From: Actinostola sp. cb2023
Taxonomy: Eukaryota > Cnidaria > Anthozoa > Actiniaria > Actinostolidae
Assembly (NCBI GenBank): GCA_033675265.1
Contig: JAUJYZ010000621.1
Coordinates: 283,501-347,500 of the forward strand
Direction: 5' to 3'
Length of the DNA: 64,000 nucleotides
Shown here piece by piece: positions 21,731-31,722 of the stretch (its first letter is position 1; each line of letters begins with the position of its first letter). Below the pieces are notes generated by a model that did no database searches, was not told where the DNA came from, and saw only the letters and a list, made by a program, of their open reading frames with translations. The position numbers were made by a program, and so were the translations under genes.

Positions 21731-22109
21731 CTTCGTTGAGTCTTTTTTGCAAGTTGACCCATGTCTGTTCACTCTGTTTGTTCAGTTTTGCAATTACACT
21801 CATTGTAGCAAAGAGATTGTGTCAGTGAAGTAACCACGACGATGGGCCTAGTGAGACTGACTGAGCGATTCCAAGTGAGCAGAACATACACAAAGCAAAC
21901 CGAAAGGCGACAGTAATAAGAGATTAGGGGATTAGTATAGATATAAAGTGACTGATTAGTAAAACACCGAAAAGGTGTTTCTGTAAATCAATTACAACAG
22001 ACAAAGAGCTTAGAATAATTACTCAAGTAAATAAGAATGCAAGTACTTCAACGGACCGCTAGTCAATGACAGCAAATAAACAGTAAAAGACAAAAAGCAG
22101 AGACATCAA
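21731..22109. other. Intronic spacer, nothing recognised
   Basis: Unique AT-rich sequence between the 57-bp array and a Merlin-like fragment. Confidence 0.4.
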
Positions 22110-22393
22110 TACGGAGTGGAAGCTGGTTTGCGAATAGCAACATGAAATTTGAGGAAGTATTAAAATTCACATATTGGTGGTCACAAGATATTGAGCAATC
22201 CCATACATTTTACTTGAGTATTACTCAAAATATATATACCCCATACTCCCACGGGAGGGTCGGTTACTTCGGAATTCGAGAAAATATTTTCACACTTTTT
22301 CGGTTTAGGTTAATGTTAAGTGAACGACAACAAAACAAATTTCGGCTAGATAAACTTTTGAGAACGACAAATGATCCAAAAATTAGCCAGTAG
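22110..22393 (+). pseudogene. Second, diverged Merlin-type transposase fragment
   Basis: Frame read on plus through GSWFANSN then MKFEEVLKFTYWWSQDIEQ (about 22119-22199). This parallels SWFERSN-MTLEEMLKFTYWW of the transposase remnant on the other strand near 23950, which is the conserved segment before the catalytic core of Merlin/IS1016-type transposases. Similarity fades after about 22210 and no catalytic residues follow. It is opposite in orientation and clearly diverged, so it is a separate insertion. Confidence 0.6.
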
Positions 22394-23018
22394 ATACTAT
22401 GAAGATATGGAGTTGGAGTCATTAAGTAAACATGATCCTCGGTTTACTGTTTGTTCAGTTTGCTGATGGCATACCGATTTTTGATAAATGTTGAAGTTCA
22501 CTCAAATATGTTTTTTCATTGAATGATATATTTTGTGGTGAAGGCGTTTGTTTCAATAATGCTGGCCGCAAATACAAAGAGGGGGAAACGGAAAATTCAA
22601 AGTAATTGATGCTTTGATAACCAATTTATAGTGCGTTGTTATTAGGCGGGCATTAATCTTGCACCTTTTTTTACAAAACGGTGTAAGGATCCCGCCAATT
22701 ACAAGTTTTGACAATCGAAGAACAAGCGCTTAACTCAGAGTAATTGAAGCTTTGTTCAGTAAAACAATAGGCGGGCATTGATGTTGCACCTTCTTTAGAA
22801 AACCATCGTTTTATGACCCTACAAAATTATTGGTAAAATTGGTCAATAAATTTATAAGGTGAGGGGCAAATTGAAATCATATAACAATGCCGAGTGAAAA
22901 ACCTTGGACGGACACATTCCGTACTGGGTACCCTGTGGCCCACGAATTAGAAATTAGACGTATATAATCAATTCAATAACTAAATCTAATGTTGGTTTGT
23001 AGGTTGGATAATTCATGA
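22394..23018. other. Intronic spacer with an imperfect duplicate
   Basis: TAGGCGGGCATTAATCTTGCACC at about 22643 recurs as TAGGCGGGCATTGATGTTGCACC at about 22769, each followed by AAAACG/AAACC. Otherwise nothing is recognised. Confidence 0.35.
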
Positions 23019-23205
23019 CAAAACTTTTTGTATCTTGAACCTGAGTTTTATTTCAAAACTGCCAAGCTTTCGGGCTAAGCGTTACTTATACTGATAGCCG
23101 TTGTAATTATATTTTATGCATTTAGCCCTGAAGATGGGCGCTTAGCCCGAAAGCTTGGCAGTTTTTTGAAATAAAACTCAGGGTTGAAGATACAAAAGTT
23201 TTTGT
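23019..23205. repeat. Inverted repeat with CTGAAGA...GAAA core
   Basis: Arms of about 70 bp (23021-23092 and 23133-23203) share TTTTGTATCTTGAAC, GAGTTTTATTTCAAAACTGC and CAAGCTTTCGGGCTAAGCG. The right arm reads CTGAAGATGGGCGCTTAGCCCGAAAGC, compatible with a degenerate hammerhead-like core seen in Penelope-like and related retroelements. Confidence 0.6.
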
Positions 23206-23423
23206 TGATTTTCAATAAACTATTCTGTAGTAGTAAGTGTATTGCATTCCATTTATTCAAAAATATTTCCCCTCTCCTCTGATTGTGATTATGTTATGTT
23301 ATGATTACATTGGATATATACGCTTTATATCACTTAGGAAAAACAGAGAATAGATCATCGTCCTTATGCATGTTATATCGCCACATAAACTCCGCTAAAT
23401 AAGACGAGAAAAAAACAGTTTTT

Positions 23424-24270
23424 CTAATGCCGAAGTTGCAGCATGGCCTTAGCCTGTCTCCAGTGCCCTTCTATTTTATTTGTTGTGGTCACCATCATCG
23501 TTGACAAATTCTTGGAGTGGTTTTACTGTTTTGTGTACATATCCCTCTCTCTCTAGATTGATGTATGCCTTCCAACAGTCTGACACAATAGTTGTTCCTG
23601 GCCTTATCCACTTCTTGATAATAGGCATCAATGTTGCTTCGTTTCTCTTCTCTACTGTAACCATAAACGTCTTCCTGCTTTCGCTCTCTATTCCTCCAAA
23701 CACCCATTGTCCTTCTACATGATGTCCCCGGTTATACTTGCGCTTTCCAAACTTGCTTTCATCTATTTGCACCACCTTTCCTTCTCCACCCAATGTCTCT
23801 CCGTATTCCATTAATGTCACTTCACAGAGTTCCCTGCAGAAGTTGTCCCAGTCTACAGCTGTATTGCCACTTAGTCCTAAACTCGTGCGTTATCTGTTTT
23901 TGATCTAGATCACAGCACCACCAGTACGTAAACTTCAACATCTCCTCCAGAGTCATGTTGCTTCTTTCAAACCAGCTATCTTTTCTCAAAGATAACTCTA
24001 CGAGACTTTATGACGCTTTTCCGTTACTTTGACTCCTACATTCCCATTTACACCCGTCTGATCTATCTTCGCACTTGATAAGTTTCATTTCTGTACTGCA
24101 CTGTGGGCACAAGTGGCTTCTCGCGAGTAGTTTTTTTCTTCCATTAGCCACTCAATCAAATGTTCTTTGTTGTATAGACGAATCAGTAAGTCATCGTTAT
24201 CGCCATTTCTTCGAGTGAGCACTTCGTCCCCCCATAGCTTCCAACTGACTGGCTGCACTGAGTGCCACAT
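23424..24270 (-). pseudogene. Merlin-type (ISXO2-like) DDE transposase, frameshifted
   Basis: Minus-strand remnant of a Merlin transposase, the eukaryotic relative of IS1016/IS1595, which moves DNA by cut and paste. Order: N-terminal region at 24270-24085 (WGDEVLTRRNGDNDDLLIRL), the segment MTLEEMLKFTYWWCCDLDQK near 23959-23900, then the catalytic core 23820-23476. Visible DDE residues: first D in VQIDESKFGKRKY, second D in IVSDCWKAYINLE, and E in NKIEGHWRQAK, which is out of frame at about 23476-23440. The frame changes at least three times and a stop follows the YSC region, so it cannot encode an active enzyme. It lies in the long intron of fusion copy Z, opposite to the second Merlin fragment. 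Confidence 0.85.
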
Positions 24271-24590
24271 TCCTTTTTAGTTTGGTTCTGGCAATGACTG
24301 CGTACTCTTGTTGCACTTCAACGTTTTCTTACAAGATTTACAAGCAATAGAGACCTGGATACTTTTTATCAGCCATCGGATACACAATAATCTGGATATA
24401 ACAACTTCTCAGTGTATTTCAAGTTGTGTGTCGTGTAATGAAAATAGTAGTAGTTTTGAATAACATCTGAACAGTTAAGGGTAACAATAACAATTATCTG
24501 ATTGACGCTTGTAATATTTTGAGCCCAATCATATATCCTCATATAAAAAATTATATTGATATGATAAAATGCATAAGAAATATTTCATCA
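24271..24590. other. Intronic spacer, probably the rest of the Merlin element
   Basis: No coding signal. A Merlin terminal repeat would be expected here but I cannot identify a matching pair. Confidence 0.3.
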
Positions 24591-24865
24591 TTGACAGCCT
24601 GCGTGATCTTCTGAGAACGAAGCAATAATACACAAATTATAAGCGTTGCATGACAAACAGACTGCCGTGATCTTCTGAGAACGAAGCAATTAATACACAA
24701 ATTATAAGCGTTGCATGACAACAGACTGCCGTGATCTTCTGAGAACGAAGCAATAATACACAAATTATAAGCGTTGCATGACAACAGACTGCCGTGATCT
24801 TCTGAGAACGAAGCAATAATAAACAAATTATAACGGCGTTGCATGACAACAGACTGCCGTGAATA
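24590..24865. repeat. Tandem array, about 4.5 copies of a 61-62-bp unit
   Basis: Unit contains GTGATCTTCTGAGAACGAAG, then CAATAATACACAAATTATAA, then GCGTTGCATGACAACAGACT. Copies differ by one or two indels. It grades into AATACGCTCTCACATACAAACG, a module of the local repeat family. Confidence 0.9.
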
Positions 24866-26282
24866 CGCTCTCACATACAAACGCATACGCCGATTCGTGT
24901 GGGCCCACTCTAAAAGATGTTGAGCGTTTTTCGAAAGGGCCCTTTACATGAACTCATCAAAAGGAAATCAATTGAACTCAAAGTCCAAAGGTAATCAATT
25001 GAACTCAAGCTCAAAAGCAAATCAAATGAACTCAAGAACTATAATACAAATGAAAACTCTAATGTTGACTTAAATGTGAACTCAACTGAGTACTGCCTAG
25101 CCAAGCATGTATACCACAACTTGAAGCCAGATGTACTGATTCAGAAGTGTGATTCCAAAAATGGACAAATCCAAAGGTGAGAAAACAACTTTGAAATGGC
25201 ATCAAGAAGAACACGGCAAATCTGAGGCGAAAATGAAGTCAATCCTGGGAACAAGTGGCAAAAATCATGCATATTCATGGTCTCCAAAAAAACGGGTCCG
25301 CTCTATGTATAAAGCCGAGCATACGGAAGTACGATTCAAAGATGCTCGCCGAAACATATATACTATTCTCTTTCTTGACGCAACTGTCAATCACTGTCAG
25401 CTCCCTTCTCACGCAACTGAGAATGTTCTTGTTATCTATGCACACCAAAAATAGATATAAATATGATTTTTCTTCAACCAACTGGCATTCATTTTCAAGT
25501 ACTTCCTCGGGCAACTGACATTTTCCTTTTCATTTACACATTGTCAAAGGCGGAAAAAGATCAATTGAGAAATGCTTTTATTTAGCGGCCAAAGAACAAA
25601 TTATTGCTCGATTAATCGGGCCTCAAAACGTGCTTTTAATAGTAAACAAAGCACATTTGTAATTCAATAATTTCATCTTGCAACAAGCGCATTCAAAACG
25701 TTGTCCGCGTGATACTGTGTCCCAACAGGAGCAAATGTTCAATGATGCAGGACATAAGTTTTGATATGAGTTAACAGTTATATGTCTTTATCTTGGTTGG
25801 AAAAAGGAAACAATTCCGGTAAAAATATGTTGGTCAGTCACAGGCAGCACAACCATTTCTTCTGAGGCTACTTATAACAAGACGCTCAATGAGCGTACAC
25901 TCGGGCTTATGAAAAGGACAATGTCAGTTGCGTGAGGAGAGACCTGACAATGACTGACAGTTGCGTGACGAGGGAGACTATATGTCTGCCAGATGAAGGG
26001 CTATACGATCTCGATTTACGAACTATTGACCTTGCTTTCCTTAAATGCTTTGATGTAGTTTTGAAGTACGATTTTTACGATTCCTTTTCCTTCTGAATTT
26101 TTCAAACGTGGAATAAAATAAAACATCCATCATGAGTTACTGAAAATAACTCGACTGGCTCGACTGTTTGCATGACTTCTGTACATATAGCTTTCTGTCA
26201 ATAGATGGAGTTATACATGACCGGCGTTGGTCGTGAGTTTAATTATAATGAAACCACGGCGTGACGGCAGTCATGCAGCAAG
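24866..26282. repeat. Local repeat family modules inside the copy Z intron
   Basis: Includes a 27-bp degenerate direct repeat (TTGAACTCAAGCTCAAAAGC type, 24950-25040), the TTCTCACGCAACTGA motif at 25405, GACGCTCAATGAGCGTACAC at 25882 and GTTGCGTGACGAGGGAGACTA at 25961. These also fill the palindrome arms. Short open frames show no domain. Confidence 0.7.
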
Positions 26283-27406
26283 GAGGGTCCCCAATAGGTT
26301 TGGCGGGACGCGGGATCGGCCATATTTTAAAGGCGGGATTCGGGATGCGAACTTAAAACAGAGCGGGAAGCGAGATTATCAATTACGAGCGGTAGCGGGA
26401 TTTCGTGATTTTAGGCGCCGGGATTCGGGAATCGTAAGTGTTTGCAGCGGGATACGGGATTAAAATTGACTTATCATCAGTTAATTATTGATCAGCGTAT
26501 GAATAGACTTCTTTGTCGTTGTCATCGAATCCTTTATCACTTTTTAAATGACCTTCGGTGTGTATTTTGATTTCCGTTTTCTGGACATGACGTCACAGAC
26601 GTCACATGAAAATGATATCCAGATGTCTTTTTAGTCATATCATGTCACAGAGGTCACAGAGCATCACAAGCTAAGATCTCACAACGTGCTTATACTCCTT
26701 TACCATTCAACAAATCTTTCAAAGTGATCTTCTATTGACTCTTCAAAGACTTCACTGGCCAAGAGACTCAGTGGTTTGAAATAATGTAAACAAACCTATG
26801 GCGCCGCAATTCGCCAGAAGACAGTGCGTCAAGAAACTATGATGGCAAAAGCTGGAACTCTACCAGCTTACTTGTACCAAAAAGACCCAGCAAAAAGATG
26901 TTGTTCCGGGAGAGGGCAGTTATCTTACAGATGACGTAGACGATGCGGAGATGAGTACGAGTCACCTAGCAGTGCAGACGAGGAAGAATTTTCGGACGAA
27001 AACGACTTTTGGATGGGGAAGCGAATTCTTGCTTGGGAGATCGAAAAAGTATCGACATTCGATTCGGGAACTGTCCGCATCAATTCCCGGATAATGTTTT
27101 GAATCTTAGCACACAAAAAAAGAAAAAGAAAATACAAAAGAAAAACTAAGAGAAAAAAAATGTAAAGAAACAATATTGAAGGGCTATACAGCAAGAATTA
27201 AACACGTACGTACCGGCGTTTGTTTACTTGCTTTCATTCATTGCATAAAGGTATGTCTTTGACTTTATCCATACTAATAATTAATCCAGAAACTGAAATT
27301 GTCGAATCTTTGACGGGATCGGGATTTTAATATAAAACCGAGCGTTGGGCGGGATTGCCAGCAAAAAGAGCGGTACGGCGGGAACCGGAACCCCTATGCG
27401 ACCCTC
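26283..27406. mobile_element. 1.1-kb DNA element with a 6-bp target duplication
   Basis: Ends GAGGGTC (26283) and GACCCTC (27406), extended imperfectly to about 20 bp. It is flanked by AGCAAG on both sides (26277-26282 and 27407-27412). A second copy of the same host sequence at about 27770-27830 reads straight through GCAGCAAGCACTGATCCC without the insertion, confirming the boundaries. GCGGGATTCGGGAT-type repeats lie at both ends. A degenerate acidic frame (about 26900-27100) is not recognised. Superfamily uncertain. Confidence 0.8.
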
Positions 27407-27412
27407 AGCAAG

Positions 27413-27955
27413 CACTGATCCCAAATTTCGTACATTGATCTTGCTCATGTTAAAACAATGATTGCATGATCGTGTTTAAAAGGAAGTGATCGATGGCTCG
27501 ACTTCGCCATACAACATAGGCTCATCGTAAAGTCCATTCAGAACTAGGAATTTCATTCGAAGTTATGCCCAAATTTCGTACATTGACCTTGCTTAGTCCG
27601 TGGCGTTGATGACGGCCTATTTGCTTTGATGAAGTTTTGAAGTACGATTTTTACGATTCCTTTTCCTTCCGAATGTTTCAAACATGGAATAAAATAAACT
27701 TCAATCATTATATTTCTCAGAAATGTGTTTCATTTTATTGTTGGATACCTTTTAAACGGGTTTTTGAAACCACGGCGTGACGGCAGTCATGCAGCAAGCA
27801 CTGATCCCAAATTTCGTAGACTTCGTACATTGATCTTGCTCATGTTAAAACAATGATTGCATGATCGTGTTTAAAAGGAAGTAATCGATGGCTCGACTTC
27901 GCCATACAACATAGGCTCATCGTAAAGTCCATTCAGAACTAGGAATTTCATTCAG
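27413..27955. repeat. Direct duplication of about 190 bp
   Basis: About 27413-27560 and about 27766-27955 are near-identical (ATGATTGCATGATCGTGTTT, then CGATGGCTCGACTTCGCCAT). They are separated by AAATTTCGTACATTGACCTT-type sequence also present elsewhere. Confidence 0.8.
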
Positions 27956-28229
27956 TCCAAGCTCTCCGTTATTATTTGGCTGTTTTAGTTTTCATTTCGG
28001 ATTTCATTTGCTGTCGAAATTCGAATATATCCAGGATGCTTCAAGTAATCGCTCGATGGGAACCCGCATATATTTTGGGACAGAGTGTAGCTTGCTTTCT
28101 TATCTGCTGAGTAATCTTGGAACTCGATACGATCACATACTTCGCATTTTTTGTACCGATAAGATCACATACTTCACATTTTGTGTCCTACGAAGAAAAA
28201 TAATGATAGAAGAAAACGCAATTTTCTAA

Positions 28230-28256
28230 CTCGGGCTTCCTTCGGAAGGGCCCGAG
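28230..28256. repeat. GC-rich family hairpin
   Basis: CTCGGGC, TTCC, loop TTC, GGAA, two-base bulge GG, GCCCGAG: an 11-bp interrupted stem. It is preceded by TTTTCTAA and followed by TAATA. The same hairpin recurs at about 38302, 39078, 40009, 40061 and 40635 and at mirror positions. Confidence 0.85.
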
Positions 28257-28277
28257 TAATAAATAAAAAGATACTTG

Positions 28278-28428
28278 TATGCACACGTCTTTTTTGATGG
28301 GTTTTCTGTGGTAGAGCGCGCGCGCAATGATCCCGCGGTCTTACGGGACGTGCACAGGGAGACCAACATAATACGCATTGCACGCGCGCGCTCTACCACA
28401 GGAAACCCATCAAAAAAGACGCGCATGC
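28278..28428. mobile_element. MITE with (GC)n-rich TIRs
   Basis: GTCTTTTTTGATGGGTTTTC near 28289 mirrors GAAACCCATCAAAAAAGACG near 28421; both arms include TGTGGTAGAGCGCGCGCG. A related element with the same TGTGGTAGAGCG ends lies at 42715-43020 and its mirror. Confidence 0.75.
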
Positions 28429-28612
28429 AAATATCTTTTAAAATAGCCTCAGAAAAAATGGTTGGACTGCCTGTGGTTGGGCCCGTTTTCACATGACTCG
28501 AATTGTTATGCTTGCGTCGCGAGTGAGAACCAAGGCGTCGTCAGGCTAAAGCCCAGAGTGTCGCAAAAACTCGGAGATCTAAAACCGTCATAATGATTGT
28601 ACCTTTTCCAGA

Positions 28613-28788
28613 AATCTTCAAGTGCATCGAGATCCTTCACTCGTAACAGAATCTTCACAGATCCCGCGTATACCTCTTGAACGACTATTCTCACGGCAGG
28701 GAAAAATGACATATTGGATCGCTGTTAATAATAGGTCGTCTTCAAATTGTTCCAAGACATGGCGTGTCGCATACTCTCAACCAGGTCC
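28613..28788 (-). pseudogene. Fusion copy Z, exon 2
   Basis: Acceptor CAAGGCAG and donor GAAAAG|GTACAA. The VLEQFEDDLLLTAI part and the SVKILLRVKDLDALEDFWKR part are both readable but in different frames, because the CATTTTTCCC run is one base longer than in the intact gene at 12648-12834. The left-arm copy at 43981-44147 has the same length change, so it predates their duplication. Confidence 0.75.
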
Positions 28789-28930
28789 CTGCCTTGATAA
28801 CACACTCGACAGTGATCGCTACACGAAAGGCGAGTTAAACAAATAGATCAATATTTAAAAATACAGTAAATCTCGCTAACTCGAACTACCAAGAGAAACG
28901 GAAAACGGTTTCGAATTAGCGGGGTTCAAT

Positions 28931-29325
28931 CCCGGGGGGGGGGGGGGGGGGGGTACTCCCCTATATACGCTATACGGGTATGTGCCGCGGAATAGGGTAT
29001 GGTTTTTGAGCTCCCAGGTCTGGGGTAGGGTATCGTTTTTGCACTTTTAGTCTAGGATAGGGTACGTTTTGGTCTGGTATAGGGTATGGTTTCCGCAATA
29101 ACGCCATTATCAGTTTACATATCCCTTTAGCACGCTTTCAATCTGGGATAGGGTATAATATTTTTATTCTTTAGTCTGGGATAGGGTATACATTTTAAAG
29201 CTTTAGTCTGGAATAGGGTATGGAAAATCAAAATTTTAGGTCTGGGATAGGGTCAGGTTTTGGGGTGTCCGCGGCACACCCCTACCCACAAAATATCCTT
29301 AGTGCCCCCCCCCCCCCCCCCCCCG
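28931..29325. mobile_element. Poly-G/poly-C-ended element
   Basis: Starts CCC then about 20 G, ends with about 17 C then G. It is flanked by GGGGTTCAAT on both sides (28921-28930 and 29326-29335). Inside are GTACTCCC, TATGTGCCGCGG with its mirror CCGCGGCACAC, and about seven degenerate GGGATAGGGTATGG repeats. I recognise this style of repeat from cnidarian genomes. It sits in intron 1 of fusion copy Z. Confidence 0.75.
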
Positions 29326-29335
29326 GGGGTTCAAT

Positions 29336-29916
29336 ACTGTATAGACTTTATTTATTTTCCCCATGGGGCTTTTCAGAATTATTCAGAGTTATAGCTAATC
29401 GTAAAATGTCGGGGATTTTGAGAATGATATCTCTAGGGAGGTACGAGATTGGTCTGTTTTGGTGTTAGCCTGCGTAGCCGGCCCTGGGGAGGAGGGGATC
29501 CCCCCAACCCCCTCCTAACCCCTCTCTTCTCCCCCAGAGGTTATTTTGGTGTCTGAAAATAAAGAGAGTCGTCCCAGTTTTCCGCGCAACTAGCGATACG
29601 CGACGGATAAGCCCAATCAGGTAGCGTCCCCTAAAACAGTCCCATAATTCCCCGCGCGACATACTAGTTCCCAGTTTTCCGCGCAACTTCAAAAAGGCGA
29701 ATAATAATAATTAGCGATTCGTCCAATCAGATGCGGATGTAAATTCAGACGTGATTAAGATATGTTGATCATATTCTTTTTAAAATCGTTACCGCTGTCG
29801 TGATTTCTGAACTTTCTTTACGGGATCCCTGTGGTAGAGAGAAGATTCTCTTTTACCACAGGAAGCCCAAGGAGATGAGACAGGAGGTTTTTAAAATAGG
29901 TTGACGTGAAACACAC
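29336..29916. other. Rest of intron 1 of fusion copy Z
   Basis: Shares TTCCGCGCAACT and GCCCAATCAGGTAGCGT with the intron at 59883-60120. Also holds a MITE end (TTAGCCTGCGTAGCC at 29465) and a hairpin GTGGTAGAGA...TCTTTTACCAC at 29830-29862. Confidence 0.55.
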
Positions 29917-30495
29917 CTGGTAATCCAGAAAGGTAGCTCTTCCTGTCCTCTGCAGAAATAGGAGCGGCACGGCTCTTGTCTATCTCTTCTTCCATTCTTT
30001 GACGGTGGATGGTGCATATTTACCGACTATCCTTAACAAGGCGTCTTTGACTTGGACCCAATAATCATTGAAATCATTTTCAGAAATCTCCATCTTATCA
30101 TTATGAGCAAATGTGGCATTACGATGGTACTTTATTCTCGCCAAATCTGCTTCCAAAGAGGGGTCTGCATCATTAGGTAGCTTATCCCATCCTGTAGACG
30201 GCTTTGTAAGGTTACAAATGTTTCTCAGCAATTTGAAAAGCAATGTTAAATCGAAGTGCTCTGATTTGCAACAAGAACTGCTTGAAGGAAAGAGCTTGTT
30301 CCACTCGACCCGAGTCAAAACCTTGATTTTTTCCAAACTGCCTTTATGATTCTGCAAAGTATTTGCAAGTGTTAAAGGAGGGTGAATGTAATCGAACCAT
30401 CCTCTGATAATCTTCGTTCCTCCCTTTATCACGAGCTTTGCCATTCGGAAAAAGCGATCCGTACCGGGCGTTCCCTGCAAAGCAGCCGCGGCCAT
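29917..30495 (-). pseudogene. Fusion copy Z, exon 1 (DZIP3-type HEPN)
   Basis: Start ATG at 30493-30495 in the context GCATCCATGGCCG, donor CCAG|GTGTGT at 29917. It encodes most of a HEPN domain about 80-85% similar to that of the intact gene at 59294, including LLFKLLRNICNLTKPSTGWD and the motif R-NATFA-H. One C is missing near 29992 relative to the paralogues, so the frame ends after KEWKKR and the last 20 or so residues before the donor are out of frame. A distant exon 2 and exon 3 and a broken IMPACT exon follow on the same strand. It is divergent from TMEM60, whose start codon is 234 bp away. Confidence 0.8.
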
Positions 30496-30728
30496 GGATG
30501 CAAAATGGTGAAAATTTACCTATCAAATTCTCCTTTGTCCTACAATTTCATCCCGTTTCTTCTTAAAGCTGATAAATATCTATTTTCCACCCGGTTTTGC
30601 CACGCCGATCCTTAGAATTCGAATGTTTTGAGACTCTTTATTTTTCTTGGAAAAAAAATAAGCAAACACGTCAAGGGGACTGGAACCAAGTTGGTCCCAT
30701 TCCCCTCGCTATTTCTTATGAAAACAAA
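30496..30728. promoter_or_regulatory. Divergent promoter region, HEPN-IMPACT copy Z and TMEM60
   Basis: About 233 bp between two divergent start codons. The same layout and length occur at 59060-59293 with around 90% identity. AAAATGGCGACC over the TMEM60 start resembles a YY1 element overlapping the initiation codon. Bidirectional activity is inferred. Confidence 0.5.
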
Positions 30729-31126
30729 ATGGCGACCGTTCACCGCGAGTTTTGTTACTTTGGTGCGTCTTTCTTCTCTTCTTGATATTTCTAGTGATTC
30801 GTCTTGACCGCGAGACCAACTGGTTTTGGTTCATCGTTTTCATCCCGTTTTTCGTGTTTGACTTTGTGTTGCTGTGCTACATTGTTGTGCGCTGTATTCA
30901 ACACTTGAGAAATGGCTACGAACACAGTGATTTTAGTTTGAAGAGAAAGTTCTGGTTCTTCTTCTTGGTGTCTTCCAAGCTAACGTTTCTCTTCGTTCTT
31001 GGTGCAAAGCTAGAGGGAATGATAACTGTTTCGTACTACTACGTGTTTATTCCGCTGTGGGTGTTTCTGGTCGGACTGGCTTGCGATGTGACGACATGGG
31101 TATGGATTAGTGCTCGCATGCGATAA
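30729..31126 (+). pseudogene. TMEM60: TMEM60 homologue, left-arm copy with 2-bp insertion
   Basis: Single-exon gene for a four-segment membrane protein of the TMEM185/TMEM60 family (function unknown; human TMEM60 is about 133 aa). After the start MATVHR, two extra bases (CG near 30744) shift the frame; the remaining protein is open from LLLWCVFLLFLIFLVIRLD to the stop at 31126. Diagnostic segments are NWFWFIVFIPFFVFDFVLL, KFWFFFLVSSKLTFLFVLGA and YYYVFIPLWVFLVGLA. Without the insertion the product would have 131 aa. The mirror copy at 58663-59059 has an intact start but a different one-base lesion near its end, so one or both lesions may be sequence error. Confidence 0.8.
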
Positions 31127-31148
31127 CTCTACAAGACAGGGTGGTGAA

Positions 31149-31401
31149 TAGTCTCCCTCGCATCCGTATTTAGTTCCGTCACGCAACGCTCTCGGACGTT
31201 GCGTGACGGAACTAATAATAATAATAATCAAACATTTATATAGCGCCATTTCCTTATAGCCCAATGGCGCTTTACAATGAGCGCTTTACAATTTCTTGAT
31301 AGCCCAATGGCGCTTTACAATGAGCGCTTTACAATTTCTTTATAGCCCAATGGCGCTTTACAATGGCGCTTTACAACTAAAGACGGATGCGAGGGAGACT
31401 A
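31149..31401. mobile_element. TAGTCTCCC-family MITE with 9-bp duplication
   Basis: Ends TAGTCTCCCTCGCATCCG and the exact mirror; flanked by GGTGGTGAA at 31140-31148 and 31402-31410. Nested inside are a GTTCCGTCACGCAACG hairpin, (AAT)n, and three units of GCCCAATGGCGCTTTACAAT (about 41 bp each). Confidence 0.85.
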
Positions 31402-31402
31402 G

Positions 31403-31722
31403 GTGGTGAAGGGGTAATCCATGATCCGTGATTCAGCATATAAATTCAGGTTGTGATTCGGGATAAGACCAAAATTTGAGCCGTGATCCGTGAAACTCTT
31501 TGTGAGAGCTGAGATTCGTGATTACCGAAGTTCCAATTCGTGAAACGTGACAGCCAATCCTAAGAACTGGAGACTGACATACACAACCTTTTGAGTTAAG
31601 TTTGAATTTGGCATTGCATATGAGACTTGGTAGTTCTAAAAATTTGTGATCTGTGAAATGGCTGATCCATGAATTTACGAAAAAAAGGCTCGTGATTCGT
31701 GATGGTTACCCCCCTTCACCAT
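31403..31722. mobile_element. Element built of degenerate GTGATTCGTGAT repeats
   Basis: GGTGAAGGGGTAA at 31405 is mirrored by TTACCCCCCTTCACC near 31706-31720. Inside are several CGTGATTCGTGATCCGTGAAA-like repeats. The adjacent MITE inserted at its left edge. Mirror copy at about 58068-58388. Confidence 0.65.

Noticed and set aside
24866..26282. Regularly recurring 20-30-bp motifs considered as a CRISPR-like array
   Set aside because: Spacing is irregular, intervening sequence is itself repeated, the context is eukaryotic, and no cas-type gene is present.
28931..29325. GGGATAGGGTATGG repeats considered as an interstitial telomere
   Set aside because: Units are degenerate, not TTAGGG, and sit inside a TIR-like element with flanking duplication.
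31240..31380. GCGCTTTACAA repeats considered as a tRNA-derived SINE
   Set aside because: No A-box/B-box pair or cloverleaf can be drawn; they are short tandem units within a MITE.
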